From assembly GCF_030913365.1 (NCBI RefSeq), contig NZ_CP133160.1, positions 2,952,001 through 3,016,000 of the forward strand: a stretch of DNA of 64,000 nucleotides. The letters are read 5' to 3'. Numbering within the stretch: the first letter of the stretch is position 1; each line of letters starts with the position of its first letter. A program made the position numbers and the translations under genes. Below the pieces are notes generated by a model. It was not told the DNA's origin. It saw only the letters and a list, made by a program, of their open reading frames with translations, and ran no database searches. This stretch comes from Stenotrophomonas sp. 24(2023). GTDB lineage: Bacteria > Pseudomonadota > Gammaproteobacteria > Xanthomonadales > Xanthomonadaceae. Shown here one piece after another: positions 35,539 through 43,506 of this stretch.

Positions 35539-36285
35539 ATGACCCGACCCTTGCTGATCGCGGCCTGCCTGCTGGCTGCAGCGCCGGCGCTGGCGCTGGC
35601 GCAGACCGCCGATCCTGCGCGTGATCCGGCCCGCACCGAAGTGTGGAAACCCGTGCCTGCGGTGGTGGCCACGCCCGCCGGCGCCGCACCGTCCGATGCG
35701 ATCGTGCTGTTCGATGGCAAGGATGTGTCCGCCTGGGAAGCGGAGCAGGGCGGCCGCGTGCCCTGGACGGTGGCCAAGGGGGCGTTGACCGTGGTGCCGG
35801 GCAGCAAGGGCATCCGCACCCGGCAACGCTTCTGCGATATCCAGCTGCACGTCGAGTGGCGCACACCCACGGAAACGCGCGGCTTCGATGGCCAGCACCG
35901 CGGCAACAGCGGCATCTTCCTGCAGGAGCTGTACGAGCTGCAGGTGCTCGACAGCTACAACAACCCGACCTATGCCAACGGCCAGGCCGGCTCGATTTAC
36001 AAGCAGGCCATGCCGCTGGTGAATGCTTCACGTGCGCCGGGCCAGTGGCAGGTGTACGACATCATCTGGAAGGCGCCGCGCTTCTCGCCGGGCGGCGGGC
36101 TCGCTTCGCCTGCCCGCATCACGGTGCTGCACAACGGGGTGCTGGTGCAGGATGACACGGTGCTGGCCGGCAAGACCGAATACATCGGCGCGCCTTCCTA
36201 CGCGCCGCATGCCTGTGCGCCGCTCTACCTGCAGGAGCACGATTCGAAGGTCAGTTACCGCAACATCTGGGTGCGCGAGCTGTAA
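35539..36285 (+). CDS. Exported DUF1080 (3-keto-disaccharide hydrolase) protein
   Basis: A 248-residue protein with a Sec signal peptide (LLIAACLLAAAPALALA) and a DUF1080 jelly-roll domain: IVLFDGKDVSAWE (about 55-67), FCDIQLHVEWRTP, RGNSGIFLQELYELQVLDSY and the C-terminal KVSYRNIWVREL. DUF1080 proteins cleave 3-keto-glycosides by elimination after carbon 3 has been oxidised. It follows the dehydrogenase subunits, in keeping with that order of reactions. The ATG at 35539 puts the signal peptide at the N-terminus; the one at 35494 overlaps the preceding stop and adds 15 residues. Confidence 0.88.
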   Translation: MTRPLLIAACLLAAAPALALAQTADPARDPARTEVWKPVPAVVATPAGAAPSDAIVLFDGKDVSAWEAEQGGRVPWTVAKGALTVVPGSKGIRTRQRFCDIQLHVEWRTPTETRGFDGQHRGNSGIFLQELYELQVLDSYNNPTYANGQAGSIYKQAMPLVNASRAPGQWQVYDIIWKAPRFSPGGGLASPARITVLHNGVLVQDDTVLAGKTEYIGAPSYAPHACAPLYLQEHDSKVSYRNIWVREL

Positions 36286-36321
36286 CAGCGTGCCGCCGGA
36301 ACCTGCGCCGGCGGCAGCGGC

Positions 36322-36618
36322 CTACTTCGCCAGGTAGCTGGCGATATCGTCGATCTCCTGCGGGGACAGCTGGGAGAAGGGCGGCATCAACCCGCCGCCC
36401 TTGCGGATCTTTTCCTTGATCTGTGCAGGTTGCAGGCGCTTGCCGATATCGGTGAGCGCCGGGAACGCGCCGGGGACACCGGCGCGGTTGGCGCCGTGGC
36501 AGGCGGTGCAGTTGGCTGCATACAGCTGCGCACCGGCCGCAGGGTCCTCCTTGGACCACGCCGTGGATGCATGCGTCGCCGTGCCAAGCAGCACGGCCAT
36601 TCCCAGGATCGTCTTCAT
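36322..36618 (-). CDS. Small periplasmic cytochrome c
   Basis: A 98-residue class I cytochrome c. After a signal peptide comes the haem motif C-T-A-C-H (Cys37, Cys40, His41), and Met78 in GGGLMPPF is the likely axial ligand. It probably takes electrons from the GMC dehydrogenase through its iron-sulfur cluster and passes them to the respiratory chain. It is the last gene of the leftward operon and converges with the DUF1080 gene with 36 bp between the stops. Confidence 0.9.
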   Translation of the reverse strand: MKTILGMAVLLGTATHASTAWSKEDPAAGAQLYAANCTACHGANRAGVPGAFPALTDIGKRLQPAQIKEKIRKGGGLMPPFSQLSPQEIDDIASYLAK

Positions 36619-36636
36619 GCCGGGCTCCTTCGCGTG

Positions 36637-37503
36637 TCAGTGCTGCGCGCCGGCGGGCGCGCTGACGGTCAGGTGGTCACGCAGGTAGTCCGCCCCGGTC
36701 TGGATGACCTTGGCCGGATCGCGCGGCTGGTCATGTTCGATGATGTACCACTTCACCCCGGCACGGGCGGCGGCGGGCAGGATCGCATTCCAGTCCAGCA
36801 CGCCCTGGCCGACGGCGGCGAATCCGCCTTCGTCGACGGCCTGGCCCTTGGGCGCGTTGTCCTTGGCGTGTACGGCGAACAGGTGGCCCTTGAACTTCCC
36901 CAGCATCACCGCCGGGTCGTGGCCGGCGCGTGCCACCCAGGCCAGGTCCAGCTCGGTGCGCAGGTCGGGGCCGGCGGCGGCGAACAGCAACTCCAGGCCG
37001 GTTCTGCCATCGAAGTCGACCAGCTCGAAATCGTGATTGTGGTAGGCCAGCTGCAGGCCCTTGGCCCGCACGCGCGCCGCCAGCGTGCCCAGTTCCTTGC
37101 CCAGCGCGGTCCAGCCGGCGGCATCGGTCGGCCGGTCCGGCTTGTCCAGGTAGGGCACCACCAGCACGGTGTTGCCGATGGCGCGGTTGAAGGCGACCAC
37201 GCCGTCGAGATCGCGGCGCAGTTCGGCCAGCTGCACGTGGGACGAGATCGCCTTGATCGCATAGCGGTCGAGCAGCTGCTTGAGTTCGGTGGCGCTGACG
37301 TTCTGCGTGCCGACCGTTTCCACCGCGCCGATGCCGGCGTCGTGGACGATCTTCAGCTGCTGGTCCAGCGGGCCGGCGTTGCGCAGCGTGTACATCTGCA
37401 CGGCGATCGGTTTGCGCGGGGCGGCGGCCTCATGGGCGAAGGCCGGCAGGGCAGACAGAAGCAGCAGTGCGAGGGTGGCGGTCCTGCGTGCAGCGGTGTT
37501 CAT
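36637..37503 (-). CDS. Sec-exported TIM-barrel isomerase-like protein
   Basis: A 288-residue sugar phosphate isomerase/epimerase-family protein with a Sec signal (TATLALLLLSALPAFA). Family features are IAVQMYTLRNAGPLDQ, the Glu in GIGAVETVG, His in AYHNHDFEL, and Glu/Asp in TELDLAWVARAGHDP. It is a second exported member of this fold in the same locus. The ATG at 37503 was chosen since it puts the signal peptide first; an upstream ATG at 37569 adds a Pro-rich unrelated stretch. Confidence 0.87.
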   Translation of the reverse strand: MNTAARRTATLALLLLSALPAFAHEAAAPRKPIAVQMYTLRNAGPLDQQLKIVHDAGIGAVETVGTQNVSATELKQLLDRYAIKAISSHVQLAELRRDLDGVVAFNRAIGNTVLVVPYLDKPDRPTDAAGWTALGKELGTLAARVRAKGLQLAYHNHDFELVDFDGRTGLELLFAAAGPDLRTELDLAWVARAGHDPAVMLGKFKGHLFAVHAKDNAPKGQAVDEGGFAAVGQGVLDWNAILPAAARAGVKWYIIEHDQPRDPAKVIQTGADYLRDHLTVSAPAGAQH

Positions 37504-37522
37504 CAGAAAGTTCTCCCGGAAT

Positions 37523-38647
37523 TCATTCGATGGGGGCCCAGGCACGCGACCTGGCCGATGCGATGACACGATCGACGATCAGCGCCGAGCGCACGCCGTC
37601 TTCAACGGTGGGCAGGCCCTGCGGCTGCTCGCCGTCGATGGCGCGATAGGTGTCGGCGACAAACGCCTCGAAACATTGGCCGTAGCCCTGGGCATGCCCG
37701 GCCGGCAGGACCGACAGCCGACGCTGCTCGGCACTGCCGGCCCCCGGACCCCGCACGAAGATCTCCTCGCGCTGGTCGGGCAGGCCGATCCACAGCCGCT
37801 CGGCGTCCTCCTGGTTGAAGGCCACGCTGGCCCGCGCGCCGTCGATCTCGAACCAGAGGCGGTTGTGGCGCCCGGCCGACACCTGGCTGACCGTCAACGA
37901 GGCCAGTGTGCCCGCGCCGGTCCTGAACATCGCGGTGGCCACGTCCTCGCTGGCAACCGCCTGCATCGCCCCGCCGGCTGCCGGTGTGGCGAAGCTCTGC
38001 CCGGCTGTGGCGCCGCGCTCGGCGATGACCGTGGCGAAGGCCGCGCTGACCTCGGTGAAGCGTTCGCCGCTGACCCATTCCACCAGGTCGCACCAGTGCG
38101 AACCGATGTCGGCGAACACGCGCGAGGTGCCGCCCAGCGCAGGATCAACGCGCCAGTTGTTGCTGGCCGGGTCCAGCAGCCAGTCTTGCAGGTAGCTGCC
38201 GTGGATCAGGTGCAGCGGCCCCAGTTCACCCTGGGCGATGCGCGCGCGTGCCTCGCGCACCACCGGGTGGTAGCGGTAGACGAAGGGCACCGTGGCGACC
38301 CGCCCGTTGGCGGCAGCCAGTGCCGCCAGGGCCCGGGCGTCTTCGAGCGTCGTGGCCAGCGGCTTCTCGCAGATCACGTGCTTGCCCGCTTCCAGCGCCG
38401 CCTGCGCCATGGCGCGGTGCAGATGGTTGGGGGTGCAGACATGCACGACCTGCACCTGCGGATCAGCGACGGCCTCCTCGATGTCCCGGTAGGCGCGCGG
38501 GACATTCCACGCACGAGCCACCGCATCTGCGCGCTGCGGGGAAGAGCCGGCAATCCCGCGGATCCGGGCACCGGCCAGCAGGGCCGCGCGATGATGCACG
38601 GCGCCGATCATGCCGGTGCCGACGATGGCGATTCCCAGCGTGCGCAT
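37523..38647 (-). CDS. Gfo/Idh/MocA family oxidoreductase
   Basis: A 374-residue NAD(P)-dependent sugar oxidoreductase. The Rossmann motif IVGTGMIGAVHH is at 8-19 and the catalytic-region EKP at 94-96 in VICEKPLATT. No signal peptide is seen, so it is cytoplasmic. In 3-keto-sugar pathways such enzymes reduce the ketone back to the plain sugar. Its ATG overlaps the stop of the permease gene as ATGA, tying uptake to this step. Confidence 0.9.
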   Translation of the reverse strand: MRTLGIAIVGTGMIGAVHHRAALLAGARIRGIAGSSPQRADAVARAWNVPRAYRDIEEAVADPQVQVVHVCTPNHLHRAMAQAALEAGKHVICEKPLATTLEDARALAALAAANGRVATVPFVYRYHPVVREARARIAQGELGPLHLIHGSYLQDWLLDPASNNWRVDPALGGTSRVFADIGSHWCDLVEWVSGERFTEVSAAFATVIAERGATAGQSFATPAAGGAMQAVASEDVATAMFRTGAGTLASLTVSQVSAGRHNRLWFEIDGARASVAFNQEDAERLWIGLPDQREEIFVRGPGAGSAEQRRLSVLPAGHAQGYGQCFEAFVADTYRAIDGEQPQGLPTVEDGVRSALIVDRVIASARSRAWAPIE

Positions 38648-39876
38648 CAGCGGCGTGCCCCGGCAGGGGAGGGCGCGGCTGCCGTGGCTGGCCGGTCGCG
38701 GAACAGCAGCAGGAAGGCGATCAGCACGACCAGCGCGACGCCGGCCGGGAACAGCCAGATCTGCCGCCAGTCCGGCCCGGCGGCGGTGGTGTAGTGCTCG
38801 ACCACCGCGCCGGACAGGAACGTGCCGATCAACATGCCCACGCCGTAGGTGGCCAGGGTGATGAAGCCCTGCGCGCTGCTGCGCACGGCGGGGCCGGCGT
38901 GCGCATCGGTGTAGATCTGGCCGGTGACGAAGAAGAAGTCATAGCAGATGCCGTGCAGCACGATGCCGAGCACCAGCAGCGAGAAGCCGCTGCCCGCATC
39001 GCCAAAGGCGAACAGGGCATAGCGCACCACCCAGGCGGCCATGCCCACCGCCAGCATCGTCTTGACCCCCAGCCGCACGAACAGGAACGGCATGGCCAGC
39101 ATCAGCAGCACTTCGGAGACCTGGCCCAGCGACTGCAGGCCGGCCGCGCCGTGTACGCCCAGATCGTTGAGATACGGGTTGGTGAAGTTGTAGTAGAACG
39201 CCAGCGGGATGCAGATGGCGATGGAGGCCAGGAAGAACACCAGGTACGAGCGCGACTTCAGCAGCCGCAGCGAATCCAGGCCCAGGATCTGCCCCAGCCC
39301 GGCGTCGCGCTGCTGTGCCAGCGGCGGCGTGTGCGGCAGGGTGAAGGCGTACAGGCCCAGGGCCAGCGAAGCCAGCGCGGCCATCCGGAACGTCAGTTCA
39401 AGACGGTGCGCCTGTTCCCAGCCGAGCCAGCCGATCAGCACGCCGGCCACGATCCAGCCGATGCTGCCGGCCACCCGCACCAGCGGGAACTGCTTCTCGG
39501 GCGACTGCATGTGCCGCATCGCCACGCTGTTGGCCAGCGCCAGGGTCGGCATGAACAGCAGCATGTAGCCCATGACGCAGGCGGAGAACACGCTGAAGCT
39601 GGTCGCCGTGGAGGCCAGCCACATCAGCACCGCGCCGGCCAGGTGCAGCACCGCCAGGATGCGCTGCGCGGCGAAGTAGCGATCGGCGACCAGGCCGACC
39701 AGGAAGGGCGCGACGATCGCGCCGATGGACTGGCTGAGGAAGGCCGTCGCCACCTGGCTCGCGCTGGCCTGCAACGGGCCTTGCACCAGGTACGTGCCGA
39801 GGGTCACGAACCATGCCCCCCAGATGAAGAACTGCAGAAACATCATCGCGCCCAAGCGCGACATGGCGTGCGTCAT
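38647..39876 (-). CDS. MFS permease, nucleoside:H+ symporter (NupG-like) branch
   Basis: A 409-residue inner-membrane transporter with about 12 hydrophobic segments. FLQFFIWGAWFVTLGTYL (about 14-31) and the SVAMRHMQSPEKQFPLVRVAGSIGWI region are typical of the NupG/nucleoside-symporter branch, members of which occur in many sugar loci. Context suggests it imports the keto-sugar released in the periplasm. It lies between two enzyme genes on the same strand. Confidence 0.82.
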   Translation of the reverse strand: MTHAMSRLGAMMFLQFFIWGAWFVTLGTYLVQGPLQASASQVATAFLSQSIGAIVAPFLVGLVADRYFAAQRILAVLHLAGAVLMWLASTATSFSVFSACVMGYMLLFMPTLALANSVAMRHMQSPEKQFPLVRVAGSIGWIVAGVLIGWLGWEQAHRLELTFRMAALASLALGLYAFTLPHTPPLAQQRDAGLGQILGLDSLRLLKSRSYLVFFLASIAICIPLAFYYNFTNPYLNDLGVHGAAGLQSLGQVSEVLLMLAMPFLFVRLGVKTMLAVGMAAWVVRYALFAFGDAGSGFSLLVLGIVLHGICYDFFFVTGQIYTDAHAGPAVRSSAQGFITLATYGVGMLIGTFLSGAVVEHYTTAAGPDWRQIWLFPAGVALVVLIAFLLLFRDRPATAAAPSPAGARR

Positions 39877-39903
39877 GGCTTGCCCTCCCGGGGCGGTAAC
39901 GGC

Positions 39904-40956
39904 TCAGAGTCCCAGCATGCGGTGCAGTGATTGCGGATCGGTGCCGCTGTCGGCGAAATCGTCGAAGGCGCGTCCGGTCACGCGGATGAGGTGGTCGCGG
40001 ATGAAGGCGGCGCCCTCCCGTGCGCCGTCCTCGGGGTGTTTCAGGCAGCATTCCCATTCGAGCACGGCCCAGCCCGGGAACTCGTACTGTGCGAACTTCG
40101 AGAAGATCGCCTTGAAGTCGATCTGGCCATCCCCGAGCGAGCGGAACCGCCCCGGGCGATCGATCCAGTCCTCGTAGCCGCCATATACGCCACTGCGCGC
40201 GCTGGCGCGGTATTCCGCGTCCTTGACGTGGAAGATGCCGATGCGCGGGTGGTAGCGGTCGATGAAGCCCAGGTAGTCGATGTGCTGCAGCAGCAGGTGG
40301 CTGGGGTCGTAGAGGATCTTCGCGCGCCGGTGGTGGTCCACCACGTCCAGGAAGCGCTCGAAGGTCGCGCCGTCGTGCAGGTCCTCGCCCGGGTGGATCT
40401 CGAAGCACAGGTCCACGCCGCAGGCATCGAAGGCATCGAGGATCGGGCGCCAGCGGCGGCCCAGTTCGGCGAAGGCCGCCTCCACCAGCCCGGGCGGGCG
40501 TTGTGGCCAGGGGTAGAAGTAGGGCCAGGCCAGTGCGCCGGAGAACGTGGCATGCGCGGTCAGCCCCAGGCGCTGGCTGGCTTTGGCGGCCAGCAGCAGC
40601 TGCTCCACGGCCCAGGCCTGGCGGGCGGCCGGGTCGCCGCGCTTGTCGGCCGGTGCGAATCCGTCGAACAGGCTGTCGTACGCCGGGTGGACCGCGACCA
40701 GCTGGCCCTGCAGGTGGGTGGACAGCTCGGTGATCTGCAGGCCATGCCCGGCCAGCATGCCGGCGATGTCATCGCAGTACGCCTGGCTGCGCGCCGCCTC
40801 GGCCAGATCGAACAGGTGGGGCGCGCTGGTCGGCACTTGTAGGCCAGAATAGCCCAGGCCCGCGGCCCATCCAGCCAGCGTGTCCAGCCGATCAAAGGGA
40901 GGTGTGTCGCCGATGAACTGCGCCAGGAACAGCGCTGGACCCTTGAGTGTCTTCAA
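39904..40956 (-). CDS. Cytoplasmic TIM-barrel isomerase/epimerase-like protein
   Basis: A 350-residue sugar phosphate isomerase/epimerase-family enzyme without a signal peptide. Metal-binding residues are visible as Glu in LCFEIHPGED, Asp and His in LYDPSHLLLQH, His in IGIFHVKDAEY, and Glu in AVLEWECCLK. It starts the leftward operon. The start is uncertain: a TTG at 40956 (LKTLKGPALFLAQF, with GGGGCGA upstream) begins where relatives of the family begin, whereas an ATG at 40986 adds 10 residues and would lie partly inside the operator palindrome. I favour the TTG. Confidence 0.82.
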   Translation of the reverse strand: MKTLKGPALFLAQFIGDTPPFDRLDTLAGWAAGLGYSGLQVPTSAPHLFDLAEAARSQAYCDDIAGMLAGHGLQITELSTHLQGQLVAVHPAYDSLFDGFAPADKRGDPAARQAWAVEQLLLAAKASQRLGLTAHATFSGALAWPYFYPWPQRPPGLVEAAFAELGRRWRPILDAFDACGVDLCFEIHPGEDLHDGATFERFLDVVDHHRRAKILYDPSHLLLQHIDYLGFIDRYHPRIGIFHVKDAEYRASARSGVYGGYEDWIDRPGRFRSLGDGQIDFKAIFSKFAQYEFPGWAVLEWECCLKHPEDGAREGAAFIRDHLIRVTGRAFDDFADSGTDPQSLHRMLGL

Positions 40957-40971
40957 GCGGATTCGCCCCGA

Positions 40972-40985
40972 TGCAATCGATTGCA
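40972..40985. promoter_or_regulatory. LacI-type operator, right copy
   Basis: TGCAATCGATTGCA, identical to 32232-32245. It lies between the leftward operon and the divergent LacI gene, 65 bp before the latter's start, so it can control both. Confidence 0.85.
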
Positions 40986-41050
40986 TTATCCTACACGGGC
41001 TTTCCGCAGGACCTGTTGTGCAGTGCACAGCGGCATGAAGAACTGAAGCC

Positions 41051-42058
41051 ATGGCCACCATCTACGACATCGCAAAGCACGTCGGCGTCTCCGCCGGCAC
41101 CGTCTCGCGGGCGCTTTCCCGGCCGGAGAAAGTCCTGCCGGCCACCCGCGCGCGCATCGAGCAGGCCGCCGCCGCGCTGGGTTATGTGCCCAACACGATC
41201 GCCCGGACGCTCAAGACCCAGCGCAGCGGCAAGATCCTGGTTACCGTGCCGGACATCGCCAACCCGTTCTTCGCCCAGATCCTGCAGGGCGCCGAAGAAG
41301 CGGCGCAGGCCGTTGGCTATGCGGTGCTGCTGGGCGATACCCAGCATCGCCCCGACCGTGAGGAGCGGTATGCGCAGATGCTCCGGCGCAACGAGGCCGA
41401 TGGCCTGATCGTGCTGGGGCATCGGCTGCCGCCGACCGCGCGGGAGATCGTCCAGCAACAGGGGGCCGCCGCGCCGGTGGTCAATGGCTGCGAGTTCGAC
41501 CCCGCGCTGGGCATTCCCAGCGTCCACATCGACAACGCGGCGGCCGCACGCGCGGTGATGGAGCACCTGTATGGGCTGGGGCACGAGCGGATCGCCGTGA
41601 TCGGCGGCCCGCCGGACAATCCCCTGCACACCCAGCGGCTGGAAGGGGTGCGCGCGGCCGGCAAGGCTCGTGGCCGCCTGCGCCAGCTCAGCGTCGCGCC
41701 GGGCGATTTTTCCGTGGAATCCGGCCATGCGGCCGCCCTCGCGCTGCTGGCCGACACGCCGGTACCGACCGCGATCTTCTGCTTCAGCGACCAGATGGCG
41801 CTGGGCGCCCTGGCCGCCTGCCGGGACCGGGGCATCCGCGTGCCGGAGGACCTGTCCATCGTCGGCTTCGACGATCTGGCCTCGTCGCAGTACCTCACGC
41901 CCCCGCTGACCACCGTCCGGCAGCCCATGCGCGAGATCGGCGCCCGCGCGGTCAACCTGCTGCTGGCGATCATCGAGAGCGTGGACGTGCCGCTCCAGCA
42001 GACGCTGGATTTCAGCCTGATGCTGCGCGGCTCGACGGGGGCGCCGGGCGGCGGGTAA
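41051..42058 (+). CDS. LacI family repressor of the 3-keto-glycoside locus
   Basis: A 335-residue LacI-family regulator. The helix-turn-helix is TIYDIAKHVGVSAGTVSRAL (about 3-22), the hinge helix is in NTIARTLKT, and the sensor domain follows (LVTVPDIANPFFAQILQGAE to VGFDDLASSQYLTPPLT). It is divergent from the catabolic operon with a perfect LacI-type palindrome in between, and the same palindrome stands before the other operon. I infer that it represses both and itself until a sugar inducer binds. Confidence 0.92.
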   Translation: MATIYDIAKHVGVSAGTVSRALSRPEKVLPATRARIEQAAAALGYVPNTIARTLKTQRSGKILVTVPDIANPFFAQILQGAEEAAQAVGYAVLLGDTQHRPDREERYAQMLRRNEADGLIVLGHRLPPTAREIVQQQGAAAPVVNGCEFDPALGIPSVHIDNAAAARAVMEHLYGLGHERIAVIGGPPDNPLHTQRLEGVRAAGKARGRLRQLSVAPGDFSVESGHAAALALLADTPVPTAIFCFSDQMALGALAACRDRGIRVPEDLSIVGFDDLASSQYLTPPLTTVRQPMREIGARAVNLLLAIIESVDVPLQQTLDFSLMLRGSTGAPGGG

Positions 42059-42075
42059 GGGAGGGAACCGGAAGC

Positions 42076-42091
42076 GCCCCGCCTGCGGGGC
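42076..42091 (+). terminator. Weak hairpin after the LacI gene
   Basis: GCCCCGC and GCGGGGC around a 2-nt loop, 18 bp past the stop, with no T run. Possibly a transcript end. Confidence 0.25.
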
Positions 42092-42289
42092 ATCTCCCGT
42101 TCCGGGGGGCAGCGAACGGCCGTGTCCGCTTGCCCGGCCCATCCGGCGCCGCAGGGATGACGAAACGCGCGGGGTGGCCGAAGATGCGCCATCTCCCTTC
42201 GCTTTCCATTGACGTGTCGATGTCAGACTTGCCCCCAGCTTTCGACCCGGCGCGAGGGTGGAACGTGCGATTGCCCAGCGGGGGATGCC

Positions 42290-43342
42290 ATGCCCTTCTT
42301 CACTGATTCGACCGAAACGGCCGGCGAAGGGAGGGGCGCGGCACGGCGCATCGGCTGGATGCGGTTCGTGGGCAACGGGCTGGGCACGCTGCCCATTGCG
42401 TCGATCATCCTGGAGCGCCACGACGGGCTGCTGCCCTGGGTGCTGTTGCTGCTCAACGCGGTGGTGTGGCCGGCGATCGCGCTGGTGCTGATCCACCGGT
42501 CGCGCGAACCGGCTGCCGCGCAGTTCCGCTGCATGGTGCTTGATTCCGGTTTTGGTGGCGCATGGATCGCCTTCATGGCGCTCAGTACCGTGCCCAGCGC
42601 GCTGTTCGCCGCACTGCTGGTGGCCGACAAGATCGCCGCCGGCGGCGTGCGCCTGGCCCTGCGTGCGACCCTGGCGCTGGTGCTGGGTTTTGCGGTGGCC
42701 TGGCTGGCGCTGGGGTTCCCGTACCAGCCGATGACCTCGCAGCGCACGATCCTGCTCAGCCTGCCGTTCCTGTTCGTCTACGGCATCGGCCTGAGCCTGT
42801 TGAGCTGGCGGCTGGCGCGCCGGGTGAAATCGCAGAACCGCCAGCTGCAGCGGCTGAGCCGGATGGACCCGCTGGTGGAACTGGCCAACCGCGGCTACCT
42901 GATCCGGCGCGCCCAGCAGGTCCTGGACCAGGCCCACCAGCAGGGTGGGGTCGCCTGCCTGCTGATGCTTGATGTCGATGACTTCAAGCAGATCAACGAT
43001 GCCCATGGCCACCGCGCCGGCGATGAAGTGCTGCGCCATGTGGCCAGCACCCTGCGTGCGTTCGTGCGGCCCGGGGACATCCCGGCAAGGCTGGGCGGGG
43101 ATGAATTCGTGGTGTTGCTGGGGGCCTGTAGTGCCGCCGATGCCATGCGGGTGGCCGGTGACATCCGGCAGTGGCTGCATGTGGCCCGTTCGCAGGGCGC
43201 GGTGGTGGTCGGTTACAGCGTCAGCATCGGCATTGCCGCCACGCCGCAGCACGGCACGGTGGAAGACTGGCTGGCGATGGCCGACAAGGCGCTGTACCAC
43301 GCCAAGCGGCAGGGCAAGGATACGGCCAGCTGCGCGGAGTGA
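42290..43342 (+). CDS. Membrane diguanylate cyclase (MASE2-GGDEF)
   Basis: A 350-residue AdrA-like cyclase making c-di-GMP from two GTP. The N-terminal half (about 15-170) holds several hydrophobic segments and looks like a MASE2 sensor. The cyclase domain begins at SRMDPLVELANRGYL and has an intact GGDEF at 269-273. RPGD at 260-263, five residues before it, is a complete inhibitory I-site, so product feedback is expected. The ATG at 42290 was chosen because the frame upstream is Cys-rich and unlike the family. No neighbour suggests a specific target. Confidence 0.9.
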   Translation: MPFFTDSTETAGEGRGAARRIGWMRFVGNGLGTLPIASIILERHDGLLPWVLLLLNAVVWPAIALVLIHRSREPAAAQFRCMVLDSGFGGAWIAFMALSTVPSALFAALLVADKIAAGGVRLALRATLALVLGFAVAWLALGFPYQPMTSQRTILLSLPFLFVYGIGLSLLSWRLARRVKSQNRQLQRLSRMDPLVELANRGYLIRRAQQVLDQAHQQGGVACLLMLDVDDFKQINDAHGHRAGDEVLRHVASTLRAFVRPGDIPARLGGDEFVVLLGACSAADAMRVAGDIRQWLHVARSQGAVVVGYSVSIGIAATPQHGTVEDWLAMADKALYHAKRQGKDTASCAE

Positions 43343-43506
43343 GGGGGCCGGACACCTGGGCCGATCAGGGCTTTGGTGCGTGGCAGGAATCCCCGGCACT
43401 CAAGCGGGGGGAGACATCCCTGAACCGTGCGGTGCGACCGCTATGCGCCCGCACCGGCGCGTCACGCCGTTCCACTACCATGGGCCACCCCGCCAGGAAG
43501 CGCCCC

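Noticed and set aside
43171..43506. N-terminal extension of the AI-2E gene
   Set aside because: It overlaps the end of the diguanylate cyclase gene in another frame and is Arg/Gly-rich; the ATG at 43507 begins the membrane protein.
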